DNA of 64,000 bases from Begonia masoniana (GCA_022432975.1 CM039511.1:22470557-22534556); one strand, 5' to 3'. Counted from the stretch's first letter, positions 20,541 to 33,182 are shown. The notes: generated by a model from the sequence alone, not told the origin. Numbers and translations are program-made.

Positions 20541-20855
20541 AATACCCCCAAACTTGAACCATTACTCGTCCTCGAGTGATGCAAAATAAAATCACCATAA
20601 AACAAATTCCAAGCCACCATTACTAAATTCCATGCAATTTTCAAAGTGTCCCAACTTGTAAATTCTTGAAAAATTCCAATATCACAATTAAAATCAATTA
20701 ACAAAGAATTATTTCCCATGAACTAAATTGTTAAGTGTGTGTGTGATCAAACTCCATTTGAATTGCTAAGTTCTACAAACAAAACTAGAAATCACAATAC
20801 ATATCATAAGATGTCAACTTTTTAATGTCCTTCACAAATCCATTAGCTTTCAAAG
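20541..20855 (-). mobile_element. Element E internal 3' end with polypurine tract
   Basis: Minus-strand CAAGTTTGGGGGTATT (20541-20556) directly precedes the LTR start TGATAAC. The remainder is non-coding. It is cut at CAAAG (20851-20855) by element A and resumes at 55437. Confidence 0.8.
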
Positions 20856-21104
20856 TGTAATACCCCCGAACCCACCCCGGCTCGGTACGCTACTTTGCTC
20901 ACTAATCTCACGTTTAAAACGACGTTTAAAATAATTTATGATAAAATTTTGACTCGATTTTCAGGTTTTTTGAACCCTAAAACTGGTTGGAAAACGTGCC
21001 TAAAATACGTGCAAAACATGTCAGAAAATATCAGGTTAAAACATTTTGGAAGTAGGAAAAATTTTGGAAAAAAATCAAATTGGTTTGGTTGGGTGCCGCG
21101 CGCT

Positions 21105-21124
21105 GGTGCCGATCGATCGGCACC
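21105..21124. repeat. Perfect 20-bp palindrome in LTR A
   Basis: GGTGCCGATCGATCGGCACC equals its own reverse complement. It is kept intact in the 5' LTR (45452-45471). A near-palindrome with different arms sits at the equivalent place in the related solo LTR (about 51395-51418). Confidence 0.9.
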
Positions 21125-21979
21125 CTCTCGGGTGTGCGATCGAGGAGCAGTAGCTCCTGCCGATCGATCAGCGCTGCGCACCTACCGCGCGTGCCCAGCT
21201 GCGCCCTGCGTGCCTCCTTCGACCTCCTACTCATTTCTTCCACTTTTTCACAAGCCAAACACCTCCAAATCACCCAAAACTTTGACTCCAAAATATTAAT
21301 GAAACGTTGAAACAAATGAACCCTATGTTGTTTGAAATACAAAAATAAAACGAGCGGCATAACGACTAAAATTATCAAAACCCGAAAAACGTGAAATCCA
21401 AAGTATCAAAACACTATCCTTTACATGTCAATTATCCAATAAAACATCCACTGCTCACAACAATCCAAAATAGTTAAAAGAAAACTATCAACAAGGCAAA
21501 ATACAAAATCCCCATCAAACTACCCAAGGAACGTGGCCGAGACGTCCCGACAAGTGCCTGCACCGGCATACTCCGCATCACCGACTGCTGCCTAGTCCTG
21601 GGCTCCTTCATCTAGCTCACCTGAATAAAGATCGTCACCTACACCATAGAACACGAAAAGTAAGCCTAATGCTTAGTAAGTAAGGAATAACGAATGCACA
21701 TAACACGCAATGCAACCAAATCCTATCACATGTAGTTTCTAACTCTCAGTTATGCTAGTTACATGTTCGTTGCATTAATCTTTTCATAAGCTGTGTGGAT
21801 CAAGTAGGCACACATCTCATAACTGTCTAAGACGGCAACGCCTTGATCCAACCAAGCAAAACCGGTTAGCAACATCCCATAACTGTCTAGGATGGCCAAG
21901 CATGATTTTCCTCCCCCACACCGATCGTAGAACCCTATGACTGTCTAGGAGTTCATACTCACGATGTCTTAAATCTTTT

Positions 21980-22185
21980 AGCCAAACCACTCTCTCGTAA
22001 AAATTCCTTCGGGGTGTTACCCTCCAGCACTTATTCCCGACAAGGCCAATTTACTCGAGACCAGTTCTTGTAATTTAGCCAAACCACTTTCTCGTAAAAA
22101 TCCCTTCGGGTGCTACACTCCAGCACTTATTCCCGACAAGGCCAATTTACTAGAGACCAGTTCTTGCAATCCTTATTATCTTATT
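21980..22185. repeat. Tandem duplication of about 105 bp in LTR A
   Basis: Two copies of a block starting TTTAGCCAAACCACT(C/T)TCTC and running to GAGACCAGTTCTTG. Both units are also in the 5' LTR at about 48685-48885, so the duplication predates insertion of A. Confidence 0.85.
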
Positions 22186-23579
22186 ACACTTCACACTCGC
22201 AATTCAAAACAATGCACAAAACTAGTTTTTGTAACTTAAAAAAAAACCGTGATGCATGTCAGAAGAATACGTAACACAACACAATGCGAAACAAGAAACC
22301 GACCGTTAACCCTACCATTCCATGGTGTAGGCCTAAGGTAACAAAAGGAATTCCTCTACTTACCTGACTGCTCGGAATGTGTTTGCTCACTTCGTCCAAT
22401 CAAACTATTTGCTCGACAACCTAACAAATAGGAAAAATAGCTTAGCAATTATTCTAGAAAATTCTAAGGAATTCTTAAACCCAACACTAACCAAAATTCA
22501 ACCAACTATACAATTCAATACCTAAAACCTGATTTTCTAACTATTTTTAGCGTCCAACTTCAAACGGCCATAACTTATTCATTTTTCAACGAATTTCGAT
22601 GTGCCACCCCATTTCGTAAACCTCTACACGTCTACTATCCATTGAAGCAATCAAATTAACCAACCAAACTCTGTGGCCAATCCGAAAATACAAAAACAGA
22701 ACCAGTGCATTTAGTGTACAAAACCGGTTTTTTCCTAACTCACTTACAATCTTCAATCTTTTCCTAAAAACAACATAAACTAACATAATTAAGGATTCAA
22801 ACCGTCAATTAGAAGGAAAACCATCAAAAGAGATGCAATTTTTGGAGCTCTTCCAAACCCTAACCAAACCCTAACCAAATACTCCAAAAATACCTTAAAA
22901 ACCCTAAAAACCATCACTAACAAGTATTAAACTCAAAACCCACTTGATTTTATACCTTAAAGCTTGAAAACTCTTGATGAAATGGAGAAGATGGAGGGCT
23001 CCAATGGCTGCCAAGGCTCATGGGAAGAAAGGAGGAAGAAAGCAAAAATATGAAATTTTACCACCTAAACATTGAAATATTTACCACCTAAACATTGAAA
23101 TTTATAAATCAACATTTCCTCTTTTACTTTTTTTTCCACTATATTTACTAAATTCTCAAAACAACCCCCCCCCCCTCCCTCAAGGGTCATTCCATCCCAC
23201 GTGAAGACCACTCCCTTAACACTTTTTTCATTCATTAAATAACTTTCTATTGGATGATAAAGTGTCTTGACTTTTCAACATTCTTTTTGACTTTTCCACC
23301 AAGCTTTTAGACTTTATAAAAAAAACAACTACACTCATCCCTTTGTATTATGCATTCCAACGTGATGATCCTTCTTTTCTCCCTTCACTTACATTTTTAT
23401 CAAATCAAAGTCATCACTCATTGAGTCAAAGTTAAAACACTAACTCAATTACACCACCACTTATTTTCCACTTTCACTTTCTAAATCAAACCCTTAGCAT
23501 CATTCTATATTATCGTTAAACTCGCATGACATCCCTAAACTAAGGCTACGTATCTTATAAAAAATTTTCGGGTGTTACA

Positions 23580-23965
23580 ATCCACCCTCCTTACAAAAAT
23601 TTTGTCATCAAAGTTTGTGGGGTAGTTATTTCTCAACCTACTCATTCTAAGTTCCCCTCCTAACTTTTTGGGTTGCATTACTAAATTTTTAACTATGATA
23701 CAACCTTAATCATTTATAGAGGAATGACAATTCCTACATCTCAAAATTTTAATTTTCATAACTATGTCTTCCACCATAGCTCACTTACTCATACGTCCAT
23801 TGACTTTAAATTGAGCATTCATCACTTAGTCTTTTAAATCTTTCTAACTTAATGCTCAATTCTAGCCTTTCCTCGAGCTAAATTTTTATCTTACGCCCTC
23901 AATTTCTAATTTATCACTCTCACATCTTTCAACTATTTTCCTCAAACAATCAAGACATTTTATTG
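23580..23965 (-). mobile_element. Element A polypurine tract and internal 3' region
   Basis: Minus-strand TTGTAAGGAGGGTGGAT just before the LTR start; the upstream TTTGATGACAAAATTT is the typical end of Tekay-type elements (compare AAGGAGGGTAGA at the end of element B). No coding sequence is recognisable. Cut at TATTG (23961-23965) by element B. Confidence 0.8.
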
Positions 23966-24114
23966 TGTAGCACCCGGTTTCAATTAAACCGAATTTAACT
24001 TGTAAATTAATGATGTGCAATTTCATGGTAGAATTGAGAGAGAGTTATTGGCTAGGTTAACGGGTGACTAAGCAAGGGCATTTATGTAAATGGGCAATTT
24101 AAAAGTGGATAACG

Positions 24115-24122
24115 TATTTAAA
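24115..24122 (+). promoter_or_regulatory. LTR B TATA box
   Basis: TATTTAAA in GGATAACGTATTTAAAGAAAGAG, about 150 bp into the LTR. The equivalent GGATAACGTATTTAAGGAAAGAG is kept in the diverged solo LTR 48936-51044 (minus strand, about 50895-50917), with GTAGCCGCCACC about 30 bp downstream in both. Conservation across diverged copies supports a core promoter. The same box recurs in LTR2 and LTR3. Confidence 0.65.
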
Positions 24123-24466
24123 GAAAGAGAGATTGGGTTTAATGAACTGTAGCCGCCACCATTTCACAATTTTTTTTCCTCTTCGGGTTTTCAGCGAGCA
24201 GTAGAGCTCTCTTGGCGATTCTCTCGCTCGATTCTCCTTCAACCTAGGTAAGCTCTCTTAGTTTGTCTGTGATTTTAACAACTAGATAGCTGAGGGAGTA
24301 CAATGTGTGAAGTGTCGAGGAATACTGTGAGAGAGTCAAGCTCGGGTGTAGTGTTGAATCGGAAATGCACAATGAACTAAGCTTCCAAACTAGTTTCCCT
24401 TGATTTCCCGAACAGATTAGAATGAGGTTTAGTAGAAATCTAATTGACATCCTTTCTATGACCTAG

Positions 24467-24517
24467 GTGAGCAGACTTCTGAAGTAGATTGAAACCGTGC
24501 ATTTCCAGGAGAGCCAG
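24467..24517 (+). promoter_or_regulatory. Candidate leader exon with splice sites in LTR B
   Basis: A 51-nt block bounded by CTATGACCTAG on the left and GAGCCAG/GTAAGT on the right. An earlier donor-like CCTAG/GTAAGC lies at 24247/24248. The next acceptor is GTGATGTAG/GTGAAG at 25037/25038, preceded by a GGCTAAT branch-point candidate. Equivalent blocks occur in every Tekay-type LTR of the window (see findings). Splicing itself is inferred. Confidence 0.5.
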
Positions 24518-24676
24518 GTAAGTAAAGTTTGTTTGTGTGCCTTCGGGCCTACATCACAAAACGTTAGGGTTATGTTTACTTGGATGTGTCTGTGTGTGTG
24601 TTATGCATCATGCTTTAAAAGTATACGAAAAGGAATTTGAATGCATGTTGGCATGGTAAGGAATGAACATATTGAA

Positions 24677-24897
24677 ACAGTGAATCAACTTTTCTGTTAA
24701 GGGAGCTAATCCAACCCTTAATGAGACAGTGGATATTTATACTTTGGGAGAGTTGATCCAACTCCCAATTTCACAGGGGGATCTGAACAGTGAATCAAGT
24801 TTACTGTTAAGGGAGCTAATCCAACCTTTAATGAGACAGTGGATATTTATACTTTGGGAGAGTTGATCCAACTCCCAATTTCACAGGGGGATCTGAA
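24677..24897 (+). repeat. 109-bp tandem duplication in LTR B
   Basis: Two copies of a unit from AACAGTGAATCAA to CACAGGGGGATCTG, including AAGGGAGCTAATCCAACC and GGGAGAGTTGATCCAACTCCC. LTR2 and LTR3 have the same two units. Confidence 0.85.
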
Positions 24898-25419
24898 CAG
24901 AAACAACGCATGAACAACTGAGAGGAGAAAGTAGAAATTGCACGTCTAGGAATTTATGTTCCAGCATTTCATTCTTTTCTTTTCATCATTGCTTTGCTTA
25001 CTTAGCATTAGGCTAATAGATGAGTTTTGTGATGTAGGTGAAGAAGTGACAGCAGGTGATTCTTCTGAGTTCATTGAGGGATAGACTGGTTGGGGGAGCA
25101 CACTCATGCCACGAACCTGGTGAGCTGATGAGGCGATTTAACTGATGTCTGTTTGGTGAGAAGGTTTAGTTGACAGTGATTAAAACTTAGAAATGCTAAG
25201 TTTCCATAGCAGTAGTGGTTTCAGTATTTTAAACACGTTTTTGAGATTTTTCTGATAACGCTGATCTGTTGTGTTTTAAATGTTATTTTTACTGGATTTG
25301 ATTAATGTAGTGGTTTGAGTTGTTTCTGAATGGTCTTGGAAAAGTAAGCAAATTCCTTTCTGTAATCAGTGTTGTGTATGTTTTGTGAGGAGTCGTTGAA
25401 ATGTACTCAGTTTTCTACC

Positions 25420-25830
25420 GGTAGATGATGTCTATTGGTAAATGATGAGTTATGTTGTCTATCGGAAGATGTCTTCAGTAAAGTCATCGGATGATGTAGG
25501 TTTAAGTTTATCGGAAGATGTTTTTAGATGAGCCACCGGATGATACAGGTTAATTCTATCGGAGGGTGTAGGTTTAAGCCTACCGGATGATGTCTCAGTA
25601 AACTCATCGGCAGATGCGTGCTGATGTCATCGGCAGATGTAGGAGAATCATCGTCGTTTAGTCTATCGGTAGATGATGAGTTATTGTTCTATCACCTACC
25701 GGTAGATGAAGACTTTGCATTATCGGAAGGAGAGGGTGTCATATTTTGTCGTGTAGTCATCGGTAGATGCAGTCTACTGAAAGTTGTCTGTGTTGTATAT
25801 TTTCCGGGTGACGTCATCGGTAGAAGCCTC
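25420..25830 (+). repeat. Cluster of CGGNNGATG words in LTR B
   Basis: More than ten occurrences of ATCGGAAGATG, ATCGGCAGATG, ATCGGTAGATG or ACCGGATGATG at irregular spacing, plus TGACGTCATCGG. In LTR2 and LTR3 one further TGACGTCA is intact where LTR1 has TGATGTCA. Similar words fill other LTR families in the window. Confidence 0.7.
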
Positions 25831-26164
25831 CTATTTCCTGTTTCTACTTCCTCTGTTGACTTTGTCGTCGGCAGATTGGTTTGACCTCTGCAACTTCTCG
25901 AGTATTCCTCGTTCAAAAACTTTATTTCTTTTGGCCGATTATTCTGAACATTTCCAAAACATTATTTTAACATTGTTTTTCACTGTTTGTTTGACTCCAT
26001 AGTTATTCAAATGATTTCCGCTGCAAGTTCTCAAAGGTTTTGAGGTTTTAGTAAAATGAATAATCTTGACTTTCGGGTAAAGTTTTAAATTAATCCAAAA
26101 TTTCTTAGTCATGTTAGAGCGATGAGTAGCGAACCGGGTTCAGAAAACTCGGGGCGTTACAGTA

Positions 26165-26177
26165 TGGTATCAGAGAC
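26165..26177 (+). other. Primer binding site, element B copy 1
   Basis: TGGTATCAGAGAC three bases after LTR1, an initiator tRNA-Met match. The copy for internal 2 is at about 33031-33043. Confidence 0.85.
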
Positions 26178-26317
26178 ATTCAGTTAAACCGTTCAAAAGA
26201 TTACTCATCAGTGCCAGTCGTTGCATGAGAGTACTCCAACAACTGTAAGTGTTTATGTTAGCCTTAGTAATTAGATGTTTATAAAAATAGTTAACCCTGC
26301 GCAGGAATATAGCAAAA

Positions 26318-27360
26318 ATGTCCCGACGACCGGGAAGGCCAAGAGTGCAGAGAGAGACACCACTCCGGGAAGCGCAGAAGATTCTAGTGTAATCGGACAG
26401 TTGACAGATCTAGTGCGACAGCAGGTAGAATTAATGCGCCCGCAATCCGATCAACTAGGAGTACTGCTGAACCGAGAGGTACAAGGAAGTGCCAACTCGG
26501 GTTCTAGCAATGAGCATTCCGGGGATAGATTCCGGAGGCTAAGACCACCCACGTTTGATGGTCAGTCATCTGATCCTGTTGTGGCTGAAGGGTGGCTTAG
26601 AAAGATTGAAAGCATGTTTAGGTGTGCCAACATTGGAGAAGGAGAAAAAGTCACGTTGGCAACCTTTCATTTAGCTGGTGAAGCTCAACTCTGGTGGGAA
26701 GCAATCGAGACCACCACAGATGTTTTGACGATGCCTTAGTCGCAATTTAAGGACATTTTCTATGGGAAGTATTTTAACAGTACTGTCCAGACCGCGAAGA
26801 AGTTGGAGTTCTTGAACTTGAAGCAGACAGGGTCTGTGGCCGAGTATAGTAGGCAGTTCGAGTCCCTGTCCAGGTTTGCTGGGCATTTTGCTCACAAGGA
26901 TGAGGATAAGGTGTTCAAGTTTATGCATGGACTGAAGTCAGAAATTTACCGTGGGGTTAAATTCTGTGGAATCAAGGGCTTGACCTTCAGTGAGGTTGTG
27001 TCCATTGCCCTGGAAGTGGAAGAAGCTGAAGGAAAGTGTGCTAGACCAAAGGAGGTCCCACAAAGGTTTAACCAGCCACACCAACAGAGAGGAACGAAGA
27101 GGCCAAGTGAAGGCCAAAATAGCCAAGGATCAGGAGGGAAGGTACAGAATGTCAGGAAGTTTCCCTAGTGTCCTAAATGTTTGAAGAACCACCCGGGTGA
27201 GTGCAGAATGGGCTTTGAGAAGTGTTTCAACTGTGAGGAGGTTGGACACACATACAAAGAGTGCTCGAAGCCTAAAGTCACCAGATGCTACAACTGTAAC
27301 AAGGTTGGTCACATTAGTAGAGACTGTCCGGTTCCTAAGAGTGGCCCTGCTATGGTTAAA
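26318..27360 (+). pseudogene. gag: Element B gag, copy 1
   Basis: ATG at 26318 begins MSRRPGRPR, as expected for Tekay-type gag. A one-base deletion near 26352 (seen by comparison with copy 2) shifts this start out of the main frame, which runs from 26275 through gag and protease. The retrotransposon gag core includes RFRRLRPPTFDGQSSDPVVAEGWL, FHLAGEAQLWWEA and FEFLNLKQTGSVAEYSRQFESL-like blocks. Two zinc knuckles follow (CFNCEEVGHTYKEC and CYNCNKVGHISRDC, about 27220-27335). In-frame TAG codons at 26737-26739 and 27166-27168 are present in both copies. Confidence 0.92.
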
Positions 27361-30300
27361 CCAAGAATTTTCTCCATGATGGAGTCGGGGAATGAAGAAC
27401 AACCTGCTGTGGTGTCAGGTACAATATTGATCAACTTTGTGCCTGCTTTTACTTTAATAGATTCTGGTGCCACACATTCATTTATAGCATCTGCTTTTGC
27501 TGTTAAGTTAGACGTAAAGTTTACCCCTTCCATGCATGTGTTTAATGTTGCATTGCCTTCTGGTGAACGCATGTACTCTAACCATGTGATGCTTGTCAGT
27601 GAAGTATTAGTAGGGAATGTAAGTCTACCTGCTGACCTTATAATTATGGATATATTAGGATTTGATGTAATCCTAGGAATGGACTGGCTGTTTAAGCATC
27701 ATGCCACAATATATTGTAGGACTGGAATAGTTAGCTTCCAACCCCCTGGTAGTTTGAAACACACCTTTCAAGCCTCAAAGAAAGGTAAGGAAATGTCTGT
27801 GATGACCTCTATTAACACAAGATCCTCCCCTTGCAGTGAGTATTTGTGCTTTTTGGCCAGTGCTTTAGACACACAAACAGTAGGAAAATCAAGCCCCAAA
27901 AATGTTTTAGTTGTCCAAGATTTTCCAGAAGTATTCCTAGATGACCTTCTTGGTTTGCCACCAGATAGGGAAATTGAATTTGTCGTGGATGTTTACCCCG
28001 GAGCCGAGCCTGTGTCTAAGAATCCATATAGACTAGCACCAACTGAACTTAAGGAATTAAAGAAACAGTTAGAGGATTTGTTGGAGAAGGGGTTCATACG
28101 CCCTAGCTTTTCACCGTGGGGTGCACCGGTCCTTTTGTCAAAAAGAAAGATGGATCTATGCGTATGTGCATTGATTATAGAGAATTGAATAAGCTAACTG
28201 TCAAGAACAAGTACCCTTTACCGAGAATTGATGACTTATTTGACCAGCTTAAGGGTGCAAGAGTTTTCTCTAAGATCGACCTTAGATCCGGTTATTACCA
28301 ACTGAAGGTAAAATCTGAAGATGTCCCAAAGACTGCCTTTCGCACAAGGTATGGACATTATGAGTTTTTAGTTATGTCTTTTGGCCTAACAAATGCACCA
28401 GCAGCCTTCATGGATCTCATGAATAGGGTGTTTCACGAGTATTTGGACAAGTTTGTCATAGTATTCATAGACGATATTCTAATCTACTCTAGCACCAAGG
28501 ATGAACATGCAGGGCACTTGAGCTTGGTGTTAGGATTACTGAGGCAACACCAACTCTATGCCAAATTTTCTAAGTGTGAGTTTTGGTTGGACAGAGTTCA
28601 CTTTCTTGGTCATGTGATCTCTGGAGATGGGATATCTGTTGATCCAGCCAAAGTTCAAGTAGTTTGGGAGTGGCCCCAACCGAAAAGTGCTACTGATATT
28701 CGAAGTTTTCTTGGATTAGCAGGGTATTACAGAAAGTTCATTGAAGGATTTTCAAAGATTGCTACACCCCTTACTAAGTTAACCAGGAAAAATGTGAAGT
28801 ATATATGGACCGATGAATGTGAACATAGTTTCATGACCTTAAAACAGAAACTAACCAATGCTCCAATTTTAACCCTTCCAACTGAGGATGGTAAATTTAG
28901 TATTTACTGTGATGCTTCCAAGATTGGTCTTGGATGTGTGTTAATGCAAGATGGTAAGGTCATAGCCTATGCCTCTAGACAGTTGAAAACTCATGAGAAG
29001 AATTACCCTACCCATGATTTAGAATTAGCTGCTGTAGTATTTGCACTTAAGATTTGGAGGCATTACTTGTATGGACAATCTTGTGAGATATTTTCAGATC
29101 ATAAGAGCCTGAAGTATATCTTCACACAGAAGGAACTAAACATGAGACAACGTCGATGGTTGGAATTTGTAAAAGACTATGATTTTGAGATTAAATACCA
29201 TCCAAGCAAGGCAAATGTCGTGGCTGATGCTTTGAGTAGAGTAACAACACCAACCTCAACCATGATTTTCTGTATGCCATTAACTTTAGAGTCTGAATTC
29301 CAAAAATTTAACCTGGAAGCAGTAACCAGTGTATCAGCTATACTATCAGCCATAACCTTAAAGCCTACCATTTTAGAGAAAATAAAGGACGCTCAGACGA
29401 ATGATGATGAGTGTAACAAGTACAAGTTAACCAAGAATTCTACGGACCAATCAGATTTCAACTATTCTACCAATGGGATCCTCAAGTTTAGAAATAGGTG
29501 GTTTGTTCCAGCCATTAAGGAACTCCGTGACGAGATTCTTTCAGAAGCACACTCTTCCAGGTTCTCTGTTCACCCTGGAAGTACAAAGATGTACAGGGAC
29601 CTTAGCAACACTACTGGTGGCCTAGTATGAAACGGAGTGTGGCAGAATACGTTGAATCGTGTTTGTGTTGTCAACAGATTAAGGCCGAGCATCAGAGACC
29701 CTCAGGAACATTGCAACCCTTACCAGTTCCTGAATGGAAATGGGAACAGATAACAATGGATTTTGTTGTTGGATTACCTAGAACAACAAAGGGGCATGAT
29801 GCAATTTGGGTTATAGTTGACCGTCGAACCAAATCTGCTCATTTTCTGCCAATTAAGATAACTTACTCAATGGATCAGCTTGCTGAATTGTACATGCAAG
29901 AGATTGTCAGATTGCATGGAGTTCCAAGCACCATAGTTTCTGACCGAGACTCCAGATTTACGTCTAAGTTTTGGAAAAGTTTGCACAAGGCTATGGGAAC
30001 ACAGCTTAATTTTAGCACAACTTTCCACCCTCAAACAGATGGACAATCCGAGAGAACCATTCAGACCTTAGAAGATATGCTTCGAGCATGCATACTGGAT
30101 TTCAAGGATCTTGGGGTAAATATTTACCATTGGTTGAGTTTTCTTACAATAACGGTTTTCAAGCAACGATAGGCATGGCTCCATACGAAGCATTATATGG
30201 ACGAAAATGCAGATCTCCTTTGTACTGGGATGAAGTTGGTGAAGCACAGTTGCTTGGTCTTGACATTGTGCAGCAGACTGTGGAGAAGGTTGCCCTCGTC

Positions 30301-30798
30301 CGACAGAGAATTCTGACAGCTCAAAGCCGCAAGAAGAGTTATGCTGATAAAAGACGAAGAGAATTAGAGTTTGAAGTAGGTGATGAAGTTTTTCTTAAGG
30401 TGTCACCATTCAAAGGAGTTGTGAGATTCGGGAAGAGAGGAAAGTTGAATCCCAGGTTTATTGGACCATTCTTAATTTTGAAAAGGGTTGGAAGTGCAGC
30501 CTACATGTTGCAGTTACCGGCTTCTATGGAAGGAATCCACAATGTGTTCCATGTTTCTATGTTAAGGAAGTGTGTAAGAGATCCATATCAGATTGTGGAA
30601 CAGCAGGACATTGAAGTTCTTCCTACTCTTGCATATGAGGAGAAACCTGTAAGGATCTTGGACTATGCAGTGAAGGTATTGCGCAACAAGGAAGTTCCAT
30701 TAGTGAAAGTCTTATGGCATAATCAGAACATAGAGGAGACAACTTGGGAGCGCCAGCAAGACATGATGGACCAACATCCAGAACTATTCAGGTACTGA
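27361..30798 (+). pseudogene. pol: Element B pol, copy 1: protease, RT, RNase H, integrase, chromodomain
   Basis: Domains in order: aspartic protease with LIDSGATHSF near 27455 and ILGMDWL near 27670; RT from about 28000 with [38 protein letters not shown] and the catalytic FIDD near 28465; RNase H with FSIYCDAS near 28910 and [11 protein letters not shown] near 29095; integrase with HHCC region ([14 protein letters not shown], 29570-29680) and core D, D, E in TMDFVVGL (29755), VSDRDSRF (29937) and TDGQSERT (30038); and a chromodomain-like end (EEKPVRILDYAVKVLRN, LVKVLWHN, ETTWE) to the stop at 30798. This order and the terminal chromodomain define the Tekay/Del chromoviruses. One-base losses relative to copy 2 near 28135, 29606 and 30100 break the frame. 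Catalytic residues are otherwise present. Confidence 0.95.
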
Positions 30799-30817
30799 AT
30801 TTTGAGGACAAAATTCT

Positions 30818-30833
30818 TTTAAGGAGGGTAGAT
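30818..30833 (+). other. Polypurine tract, element B copy 1
   Basis: TTTTAAGGAGGGTAGAT directly before LTR2; preceded by TTTTGAGGACAAAATTC, the usual sequence after the pol stop. Copy 2 equivalent at about 37683-37698. Confidence 0.8.
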
Positions 30834-33027
30834 TGCAGCACCCGGTTTCAATTAAACCGAATTTAACTTGTAAATTAATGATGTGCAATTTCATGGTAGA
30901 ATTGAGAGAGAGTTATTGGCTAGGTTAACGGGTGACTAAGCAAGGGCATTTATGTAAATGGGCAATTTAAAAGTGGATAACGTATTTAAAGAAAGAGAGA
31001 TTGAGTTTAATGAACTGTAGCCGCCACCATTTCACAATTTTTTTTCCTCTTCGGGTTTTCAGCGAGCAGTAAAGCTCTCTTGGCGATTCTCTTGCTCGAT
31101 TCTCCTTCAACCTAGGTAAGCTCTCTTAGTTTGTCTGTGATTTTAACAACTAGATAGCTGAGGGAGTACAATGTGTGAAGTTTCGAGGAATACTGTGAGA
31201 GAGTCGAGCTCGGGTGTAGTGTTGAATCGGAAATGCACAATGAACTAAGCTTCCAAGCTAGTTTCCCTTGATTTCCCGAACAGATTAGAATGAGGTTTAG
31301 TAGAAATCTAATTGACATCCTTTCTATGACCTAGGTGAGCAGACTTCTGAAGTAGATTGAAACCGTGCATTTCCAGGAGAGCCAGGTAAGTAAAGTTTGT
31401 TTGTGTGCCTTTGGGCCTACATCACAAAACGTTAGGGTTGTGTTTAGTTGGATGTGTCTGTGTGTGTGTTATGCATCATGCTTTAAAAGTATACGAAAAT
31501 GAATTTGAATGCATGTTGGCATGGTAAGGAATGAACATATTGAAACAGCGAATCAGCTTTTCTATTAAGGGAGCTAATCCAACCCTTAATGAGACAGTGG
31601 ATATTTATACTTTGGGAGAGTTGATCCAACTCCCAATTTCACAGGGGGATCTGAACAGTGAATCAGCTTTACTGTTAAGGGAGCTAATCCAACCTTAATG
31701 AGACAGTGGATATTTATACTTTGGGAGAGTTGATCCAACTCCCAATTTCACAGGGGGATCTGAACAGAAACAACGCATGAACAACTGAGAGGAGAAAGTA
31801 GAAATTGCACGTCTAGGAATTTATGTTCCAGCATTTCATTCTTTTCTTTTCATCATTGCTTTGCTTACTTAGCATTAGGCTAATAGATGAGTTTTGTGAT
31901 GTAGGTGAAGAAGTGACAGCAGGTGATTCTTCTGAGTTCATTGAGGGATAGACTGGTTGGGGGAGCACACTCATGCCACAAACCTGGTGAGCTGATGAGG
32001 CGATTTAACTGATGTCTGTTTGGTGAGAAGGTTTAGTTGACAGTGATTAAAACTTAGAAATGCTAAGTTTCCATAGCAGTAGTGGTTTCAGTATTTTAAA
32101 CACGTTTTGAGATTTTTCTGATAACGCTGATCTGTTGTGTTTTAAATGTTATTTTTACTGGATTTGATTAATGTAGTGGTTTGAGTTGTTTCTGAATGGT
32201 CTTGGAAAAGTAAGCAAATTCCTTTCTGTAATCAGTGTTGTGTATGTTTTGTGAGGAGTCGTTGAAATGTACTCAGTTTTCTACCGGTAGAAGATGTCTA
32301 TCGGTAAATGATGAGTTATGTTGTCTATCAGAAGATGTCTTCAGTAAAGTCATCGGATGATGTAGGTTTAAGTTTATCGGAAGATGTCTTTAGATGAGCC
32401 ACCGGATGATACAGGTTAATTCTATCGGAGGGTGTAGGTTTAAGCCTACCGGATGATGTCTCAGTAAACTCATCGGCAGATGCGTGCTGACGTCATCGGC
32501 AGATGTAGGAGAATCATCGTCGTTTAGTCTATCGGTAGATGATGAGTTATTGTTCTGTCACCTATCGGTAGATGAAGACTTTGCATTATCGGAAGGAGAG
32601 GGTGTCATATTTTGTCGTGTAGTCATCGGTAGATGCAGTCTACTGAAAGTTGTCTGTGTTGTATATTTTCCGGGTGACGTCATCGGTAGAAGCCTCCTAT
32701 TTCCTGTTTCTACTTCCTCCGTTGACTTTGTCGTCGGCAGATTGGTTTGACCTCTGCAACTTCTCGAGTATTCCTCGTTCAAAAACTTTATTTCTTTTGG
32801 CCGATTATTCTGAACATTTCCAAAACATTATTTTAACAATGTTTTTCACTGTTTGTTTGACTCCATAGTTATTCAAATGATTTCCGCTGCAAGTTCTCAA
32901 AGGTTTTGAGGTTTTAGTAAAATGAATAATCTTGACTTTCGGGTAAAGTTTTAACTTAATCCAAAATTTCTTAGTCATGTTAGAGCGATGAGTAGCGAAC
33001 CGGGTTCAGAAAACTCGGGGCGTTACA
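30834..33027 (+). mobile_element. Element B LTR2 (middle LTR)
   Basis: 2194 bp, starts TGCAGCACCC (T to C in the third base). It shares nearly all its differences from LTR1 with LTR3 along its whole length. It serves as 3' LTR of internal 1 and 5' LTR of internal 2. No target duplication at its sides. Confidence 0.95.
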
Positions 33028-33182
33028 GTATGGTATCAGAGACATTCAGTTAAACCGTTCAAAAGATACTCATCAGTGCCAGTCGTTGCATGGGAGTACT
33101 CCAACAACTGTAAGTGTTTATGTTAGCCTTAGTAATTAGATGTTTATAAAAATAGTTAACCCTGCGCAGGAATATAGCAAAA

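Larger units (their letters stand above)
20856..23579 (-). mobile_element. Element A 3' LTR (uninterrupted copy)
   Basis: Minus strand starts TGTAACACCCGAAAATTTTT and ends GGGTTCGGGGGTATTACA, 2724 bp. It shows the empty sites of three insertions in the other LTR: CGCTG 21172-21176, CTAGT 22222-22226, GATGC 22251-22255. It holds a perfect 20-bp palindrome (21105-21124), a duplicated block of about 105 bp (21980-22185) and an exon-like block (22364-22420). Relative to the 5' LTR it has about 170 bp more around 23050-23230. Confidence 0.92.
23966..26161 (+). mobile_element. Element B LTR1 (5' LTR)
   Basis: TGTAGCACCCGGTTTC at the start, ACTCGGGGCGTTACA at the end, 2196 bp. Contains a TATA box (24115-24122), candidate exon-intron signals, a 109-bp tandem duplication (about 24677-24897) and a cluster of CGGNNGATG words (25420-25830). 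Confidence 0.95.

Noticed and set aside
25618..26002. Small frames repeated three times (also 32484-32868 and 39353-39737)
   Set aside because: They repeat only because the LTR is present three times. No domain, and they cross the CGGNNGATG cluster.
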